DNA of 5,949 nucleotides from Candidatus Kapaibacterium sp. (GTDB lineage Bacteria > Bacteroidota > Ignavibacteria > Kapaibacteriales > UBA2268): NCBI GenBank assembly GCA_030835065.1, contig JAUQWR010000600.1, positions 1 to 5,949 on the forward strand, written 5' to 3'. Positions 4,505 through 5,949 of the stretch are shown in pieces; the stretch's first letter is position 1; each line of letters starts with the position of its first letter. A program made the position numbers and the translations under genes. A model generated the notes under the pieces. That model was not told the DNA's origin. It worked only from the letters and a program-made list of their open reading frames with translations, and made no database searches.

Positions 4505-5947
4505 ATGTCCGGTTTGTCATCACTGGAATTAGGGAAAAGAGCCTTGCTGGCTCATAGATTCGGGCTAGACGTAACTAGTAATAATATTGCTAACGTCAAT
4601 ACTCCGGGCTATTCTCGTCGCTCTGCCCTACTCACCGAAACTGATCCCCATAAAAATAGTGGTCAGTATTTTGGTACTGGTTCTATGGTGGAGCAATTAC
4701 GCACATTCCGTGAAGAATTCTTTGATCGTGAAATCAGAAATACACTCTCACGTAAAGCCGGATATGATAATGATGAAAAAGTTTATCAAAGGTTAGAATC
4801 TATTCTTGCAGAACCGACTGAATTAGGTTTTACTGAGCAAGTCAATGATTTTTTTAAAGCTTTCGAAGAATTAGCACTTAATCCTGAAAATATTGCTCAA
4901 AGAGATACAATTCTTGGGCAAGCTCAAACTTTAGTCGAGCAATTTAATCGAACTGCCACTCAATTGACCGAGCTTAGACAAGAAGTTGCTTCTAGTATTA
5001 ATATCGATATTGATAAAGCCAATCAATTATTAATTGATATTGCTGAACTAAACAAAAATATTGCAAACTCTAAAGCTGAGACTCAAAATGAAGCTCAGAC
5101 TTATGTAGATCAAAGAGAGCAAAAACTCGAAGAATTGTCTGAACTTACAGGAGTTAACGTCACTTATGATTCCAAGGGTATGGCTTATGTTTATTTGAAT
5201 GGTATGAACTTAGTTTCTGGTCCTAGTTCTAACCAATTAAAATCAAATGAAACAACTAATCCTGTAACTGGCGAACGCACTATCCAGATTCTACAATACG
5301 ATCCCAAAACAAATGTGAGTAATGTAATAAATGTTCAGTCTGGCAGTATTGCTTCAGACTTAAAGCATTATAATGTTACATTAGATGATGCAGACTCTAG
5401 CGATGGATTTTCAGCGTTTACAAAATTAAACGACTACGTCAATGCACTGGTAACTAAAGTAAATTCACTAACAATGGGTGGCTACGGACTGGATGATGCA
5501 GGACCTAATCCTCCAGGAAGAAATTTTTTTAATCCTACGGTTGGTAAAGCTACAGCAGCAAACATTTCGCTTTCTTCAGATATAAAAGATAAACCCAGAA
5601 ATATTCCATTTGCAAGCCGTGCTGGCGAACCTGGTAATGCCGAAGTAGCATTAGCAATTGGTAGGATTGCTCAAGATTCTACTTTTCTCGAAGGGCAAAG
5701 ACCATCCGAATTCTATTCAGGATTTTTAGGCAGGCTCGGCACAATTGCTAAAGAAGCTGATAATGGCAAGACTACAACAAAATTAGTCGCAGACCAACTC
5801 AGCAATCAAAGAGAATCTACAATTGGAGTAAATCTCGATGAAGAAGCAGTAAATCTTATCAAATTTCAAAAGGGATTTGAAGCTGCTTCAAGAATTGTAA
5901 ATGTTACTAATGAACTGCTGACTACAATCGTAAATCTTGGCAGATAA
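4505..5947 (+). CDS. flgK: Flagellar hook-filament junction protein FlgK (HAP1)
   Basis: The product is 480 aa, shorter than the enterobacterial protein (about 547) but within the family range. The N-terminal D0 helix carries the rod/hook signature: LELGKRALLAHRFGLDVTSN, then NIANVNTPGYSRR (27-39). Residues 62-160 continue the FlgK-type helices (LRTFREEFFDREIRN, TEQVNDFFKAFEELALNPEN), and 163-215 form a long coiled coil ending in YVDQREQKLEELSELTGV. The central beta domain covers about 216-360. The C-terminal helix closes the protein with GVNLDEEAVNLIKFQKGFEA and ASRIVNVTNELLTTIVNL (441-478), the classic FlgK ending. FlgK joins hook to filament and is exported with FlgN's help. There are no cysteines, as is common for axial proteins. 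The start has a modest AGGT 7 nt upstream. The stop lies 2 nt from the window end; flgL would be expected next. Confidence 0.96.
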   Translation: MSGLSSLELGKRALLAHRFGLDVTSNNIANVNTPGYSRRSALLTETDPHKNSGQYFGTGSMVEQLRTFREEFFDREIRNTLSRKAGYDNDEKVYQRLESILAEPTELGFTEQVNDFFKAFEELALNPENIAQRDTILGQAQTLVEQFNRTATQLTELRQEVASSINIDIDKANQLLIDIAELNKNIANSKAETQNEAQTYVDQREQKLEELSELTGVNVTYDSKGMAYVYLNGMNLVSGPSSNQLKSNETTNPVTGERTIQILQYDPKTNVSNVINVQSGSIASDLKHYNVTLDDADSSDGFSAFTKLNDYVNALVTKVNSLTMGGYGLDDAGPNPPGRNFFNPTVGKATAANISLSSDIKDKPRNIPFASRAGEPGNAEVALAIGRIAQDSTFLEGQRPSEFYSGFLGRLGTIAKEADNGKTTTKLVADQLSNQRESTIGVNLDEEAVNLIKFQKGFEAASRIVNVTNELLTTIVNLGR

Positions 5948-5949
5948 TT

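Noticed and set aside
4587..4796. 69-codon open frame on the + strand within flgK
   Set aside because: It overlaps the conserved FlgK N-terminus in another frame and shows no domain or ribosome binding site.
1..5949. CRISPR arrays, tRNA or rRNA genes, insertion sequences
   Set aside because: No regularly spaced repeats, cloverleaf or conserved rRNA segments, or transposase-like frames were seen; almost all of the window is flagellar coding sequence.

Overview
The window is a single-strand block of bacterial flagellar genes, all on the + strand, in AT-rich DNA (roughly two thirds A+T by eye). The order is flgG (3' end only), flgA, flgH, flgI, flgJ, flgN, a small four-helix-bundle gene that is not a standard flagellar gene, and flgK, which ends two bases before the window does. 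The presence of P-ring and L-ring genes means a diderm (Gram-negative type) cell. The low GC, the Sec signal peptides ending in 'NAQ', and FlgJ carrying a lytic transglycosylase (SLT) domain suggest a flagellated member of the Bacteroidota/Ignavibacteria/Kapabacteria side of the FCB group. The order resembles the flgG-A-H-I-J-(M)-N-K-L clusters of Geobacter-like bacteria. This taxonomic guess is an inference, not something the sequence proves.

Layout. Bases 1-3944 are one tightly packed unit. flgG and flgA are 1 nt apart, flgA and flgH overlap by 11 nt, flgH and flgI are 6 nt apart, flgI and flgJ are 8 nt apart, and flgJ and flgN overlap by 8 nt. A 173-nt gap (3945-4117) then holds a long stem-loop just after the flgN stop, and an AT-rich 10+1+10 dyad followed by seven T just before the next ribosome binding site. 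The small four-helix-bundle gene (4118-4492) and flgK (4505-5947) follow, 12 nt apart.

How the genes work together. FlgG is the distal rod. FlgA is the periplasmic chaperone for FlgI, which forms the P-ring in the peptidoglycan layer. FlgH forms the outer-membrane L-ring. FlgJ caps the growing rod and cuts peptidoglycan so the rod can pass. FlgN is the cytoplasmic chaperone that delivers the hook-filament junction proteins FlgK and FlgL to the export gate. The window therefore covers the rod/ring to hook-filament junction stage of assembly.

The least expected items are: (1) the S23/Avd-like four-helix-bundle protein between flgN and flgK, behind its own structured leader; (2) an L-ring protein FlgH with no cysteine, and so no lipoprotein anchor; (3) the direct overlap of flgJ and flgN, leaving no flgM (anti-sigma-28) at the place where related clusters carry it.
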